From contig NC_059396.1 of NCBI RefSeq assembly GCF_905220565.1, positions 6,173,206 through 6,237,205 of the forward strand: 64,000 nt of DNA, written 5' to 3'. This document shows, piece after piece, positions 62,501-64,000 of this stretch. The position numbers and the translations under genes were made by a program. Position 1 is the first letter of the stretch. Each line of letters starts with the position of its first letter. The notes under the pieces were generated by a model. The model saw nothing but the letters and a program-made list of their open reading frames with translations. It was not told the DNA's origin and searched no databases. This stretch comes from Melitaea cinxia (lineage: Eukaryota > Arthropoda > Insecta > Lepidoptera > Nymphalidae).

Positions 62501-63728
62501 ATTGCACTCATTACTTTCTATTTTTTATTATTTCAGTTCAGTCAGTTCATATTTTTTATTATTATATTGGTAAAATCGAAAAATACTTTTCATATTTTAT
62601 ATTTATTATTTTTAACGTTTTATTTTTGATTTTTTATATTTTTTTATTATTGTCGTTAAAAAAATATTATTCATATTTTATAAATATGTAATTCGTATTT
62701 AAATATGATTTCCAAAAAACACGATTTACTAAAAATACCGAGCTAAGCTCGATCACCCAGGTACTATAAGATTATATGTTTAGCACAAACCCATGGTCAA
62801 CTGTTTCAAAGTCAGGGAATTTAATGCATATAACTGTATACACCGAATTGGTATGAAAAATTAAATTCACAAGCCTGTAGGCAGAATGCATTACTGCTAT
62901 TGGCACCAACAGACCTGGCTATTTTTTGTTTATAACTCATTAGTTGATGTTTATTTTATATTTTAGGTGTCCGATAGAAGAGATCCCAATTGGTGGCAGG
63001 CAAGCCACGTTGAAAAACCAGAAGTAGTAGGATTAATTCCGTCGCCAGAATTAGAAGAGAGACGGAAAGCCTATGTACCACCAGAAGCTGATTTTGTTCA
63101 CAAAATTAGTATATGTGGAGCAAGAGTAAGTTTATTTCACTTGTATGAAGCTATTATTATATTTACTAAACACACCGACGGTCGCGGGTTCGATTCCCGC
63201 TCAGAGTGGATATTTGTGTTTATACAAATATTTATTTCTGGTCTAGTTATTATTCCTTGTGGGTCTCTCCACCGTGCCTCGGAGAGCACGTAAAGCTGTC
63301 GTTTCCGGTCGTTATCATGTACACCTGATAGCGATCGTTACTAATAGTAGGGAATATATCTGCCAACCTGCAATGCAGCTGCGTGTTATTTATTCAGCGG
63401 GATATTACAGGCCGAAGCGAAGAAAAAGGGTTTTAACAATTTAGTTAAATAATTATTTATTTATGATATTTCCAAACTTTTTTTTTTTAATTAATGTGTC
63501 ACTTCAAAAAAATTCAGATATCAAAAAAGAAAAAGAAGTTCGTGTACGAGTCGCGGTCGAGCGTGCAGCTGGAGGGCGCGGAGCTGGCGCTGTACGAGGA
63601 GGTGGCGCGCACGCCGCCCTTCCTGCGGCGCGTGCTGGCGCTCGTGGGCACGCGCGGCGTGGGCCGCCGCACGCTCAAGGCGCGCCTGCTGCACGACCAG
63701 CCCGCGCGCTTCGGCGCCGTCGTGCCGC
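53568..63728 (+). CDS. vari: MAGUK p55 scaffold, varicose/MPP2-MPP6 type (5' 411 codons; continues past the window)
   Basis: Exons 53568-53649, 57635-57735, 61031-61180, 61328-61528, 61604-61834, 61916-62014, 62967-63125 and 63518-63728 join in phase. Domain order: an N-terminal leader (MMVRRSGRYTVNWRGFRDCV), an L27 region (about residues 40-125, HEVIFLKSIVESPDFARKYG … LAILLSRVHFKALIDAHDQI), a PDZ domain (about 165-245, VPGQPLGLT as carboxylate loop), SH3 (about 256-325, CYMRALFDYNPS … DPNWWQASHV), a basic hook (SKKKKKFVY) and the start of a guanylate-kinase-like domain (LALVGTRGVGRRTL). LLPCKEIGLEFKRGDILQ and LIPSPELEERRKAYV are typical of MPP2/MPP6, whose Drosophila member is Varicose, a septate-junction scaffold. 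The ATG at 53568 is followed by a second one, and an in-frame stop lies upstream. The last visible donor (CCGC|GTCAGT) leaves the gene incomplete. Exon 8 is strikingly GC-rich. Confidence 0.9.
54408..54528 (+). mobile_element. AACCGACTTC repeat, internally deleted copy
   Basis: The start 'AACCACTTCAAAAAAAGGAG' and the end 'TTTGCCTGCAAACACAATTA' are kept, but about 300-500 bp between them are missing. It lies in varicose intron 1. Confidence 0.65.
54583..54830 (+). repeat. Interspersed repeat family B copy
   Basis: 'GGCTCACCTGATGGTAAACG', 'GCAACACCAGAAGCATCGC' and 'TACCTCAGTCGGGCTACTCC' match 9590-9830. Confidence 0.75.
55340..55625 (+). pseudogene. Jockey/CR1-like reverse-transcriptase fragment
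   Basis: The frame after a shift near 55430 reads REESRDALGVFCDLSKAFKC and then VHHNTLNRKLSHYGIKNTAL, KLLSPYLSERTQ. An earlier frame has NKQFGF. This is the palm region of a non-LTR reverse transcriptase (F-x-DLSKAFD-type motif, here with K for the aspartate). The catalytic YADD box is absent, so it is a dead piece. It lies in varicose intron 1. Confidence 0.7.
55690..55753 (+). mobile_element. Helitron 3' end remnant
   Basis: 'GCGAGCGGAGCCGCGGGCAA' then TGGCTAG resembles the hairpin and CTAG terminus of the Helitrons above. The rest of the element is not recognised. Confidence 0.4.
55860..56110 (+). mobile_element. Helitron 5' part, 3' end not found
   Basis: It starts TCTATACTCTATACCTACAA after A, then 'GAAATAAAATTGGAGTGTCT' and 'TTTCACTGGCCGATAGCTG'. 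It matches the left part of the element at 42847. The right limit is arbitrary. Confidence 0.5.
58204..59847. mobile_element. Foldback element: 590 bp inverted arms around a 465 bp loop
   Basis: The left arm 58204-58793 and right arm 59259-59847 are near-identical inverses, from AAAGGACCCCGCACAATTTG at the outer ends to GTCACTTTTGCGAACTT at the inner ends. The arms are rich in CCCC/GGGG runs and end-to-end homology is visible by eye with scattered differences. No clear target duplication was found. It lies in varicose intron 2. Confidence 0.85.
58934..59221 (-). CDS. Reading frame with two CxxC pairs inside the foldback loop
   Basis: An open frame of about 95 codons on the - strand runs to a TAA at 58934. 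It contains IRCCVCNREFNVGQLTF, then NGDGNADKRQLAITKRDD, then NSRLCINCNRSIIDEITL and DHPSCLRLNVL. Two CxxC pairs about 50 residues apart look like a zinc-binding domain. There is no good ATG at the start (first in-frame GTG at 59170), so it is probably a captured or decayed piece of a transposon or host protein, not a complete gene. The family is not recognised. Confidence 0.4.
   Translation of the reverse strand, partial: TNFFTKIRCCVCNREFNVGQLTFMNGDGNADKRQLAITKRDDHGHLPLVLNENSRLCINCNRSIIDEITLINDHPSCLRLNVLMQTASRSCSRYL
62060..62215 (+). mobile_element. Internal Helitron fragment
   Basis: 'CATACTTCTCCAAAACACC', 'ACTTTTATGAAATTTTGTTT' and 'AATTGGCCAACGTCTATTTT' parallel positions 47630-47720 of the intact Helitron. 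Neither terminus is recognisable. It lies in varicose intron 6. Confidence 0.5.
62396..62470 (+). mobile_element. tRNA-like sequence (SINE head or tRNA fossil)
   Basis: 'AATAGCTCAGGTGGAAAATC' resembles an A box, followed by 'GACCACGGTTCAAATCCTC', a B box. The acceptor stem does not pair convincingly, so a functional tRNA is unlikely. Confidence 0.5.
63160..63430 (+). mobile_element. tRNA-derived SINE, fullest copy
   Basis: The head has CGCGGGTTCGATTCCCGCTC (B box). The body is GGGTCTCTCCACCGTGCCTC and GGAGAGCACGTAAAGC; the tail is CTGCCAACCTGCAATGCAGC and GCGGGATATTACAGGCCGAA. It links the separate head, body and tail fragments elsewhere in the window into one family. It lies in varicose intron 7. 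Confidence 0.75.
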
Positions 63729-63789
63729 GTCAGTGTCTACTGTTCCCTTATTGTTTTGAACTATAACTTACTAGTGTGTGGGTAACACA

Positions 63790-64000
63790 AAAATAAAATC
63801 GTACATATTAAAAATAGCACGGTGTCGTCTCCTGTCAAAGATTTTCATTGTAATATGAAACTTTGCATAGTTACGGGTCTCTGTAAAGAACTCACTATAG
63901 ACGGCGCCACGGTTCGCTTAAACCGAAAGTAAAAATCATCATATCAGAAATTTCGCTCTAGCGGGTACATCGTTCCATAGCTTAATTGGCTAGAGCGCCG
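63790..64000 (+). mobile_element. Start of another tRNA-like SINE at the window edge
   Basis: 'CCATAGCTTAATTGGCTAGA' then GCGCCG is an A-box-like motif cut off by the window end. Upstream, 'GTGTGGGTAACACAAAAATA' is shared with 39103. Classification is tentative. Confidence 0.35.

Noticed and set aside
1..64000. CRISPR arrays, operons, bacterial-type promoters or rRNA
   Set aside because: No regularly spaced repeats or ribosomal sequence; genes are split by introns, so the window is eukaryotic nuclear DNA.

Overview
The window is eukaryotic: AT-rich DNA carrying split genes with GT-AG introns and many interspersed repeats. The repeats point to a moth or butterfly (Lepidoptera). They include tRNA-derived SINE pieces ending in the typical 'GGGATATTACAGGC' tail, many short Helitrons ending in CTAG, a mariner, a hAT and LINE fragments. 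The species cannot be named from sequence alone. All gene models were built by hand from reading frame, splice sites and codon phase. Family names rest on recognised motifs, not on a database search.

Layout. (1) 69-7650, + strand: a nine-exon leucine-rich-repeat gene resembling LRRC43. (2) 9083-15722, +: a twelve-exon SLC6 Na+/Cl- symporter resembling glycine transporters. (3) 18167-45641, +: a six-exon, 258-residue, charged and probably coiled-coil protein that I do not recognise, spread over 27 kb of repeat-rich introns. (4) 46423-49390, -: a five-exon urate oxidase with a peroxisomal C-terminus, tail-to-tail with gene 3. (5) 53568 to beyond the right edge, +: a MAGUK p55 gene of the MPP2/MPP6/varicose type, complete up to the start of its guanylate-kinase-like domain. 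A further exon-like reading frame of unknown identity lies on the - strand at 25819-26160.

The five genes show no operon-like or pathway link: a ciliary-type LRR protein, a plasma-membrane transporter, an unknown, a peroxisomal purine-degradation enzyme and a septate-junction-type scaffold. They are ordinary neighbours in an insect genome.

The introns and intergenic DNA hold most of the unusual structure. At 18333-24209 a short Helitron is split by a 5.7 kb segment bounded by TTAA and inverted repeats. That segment itself holds a foldback, a mariner flanked by TA, and a hAT with an 8 bp duplication sitting inside a LINE. At 58204-59847, in a varicose intron, a palindrome with 590 bp arms encloses a reading frame with two CxxC pairs. 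A family with AACCGACTTC/GAAGTCGGTT ends occurs at least seven times, and about ten Helitron-like termini are visible. Stretches not listed (parts of 27.9-29.1, 35-36, 51-52.6 and 56.5-57.6 kb) show only AT-rich DNA with nothing I can identify.
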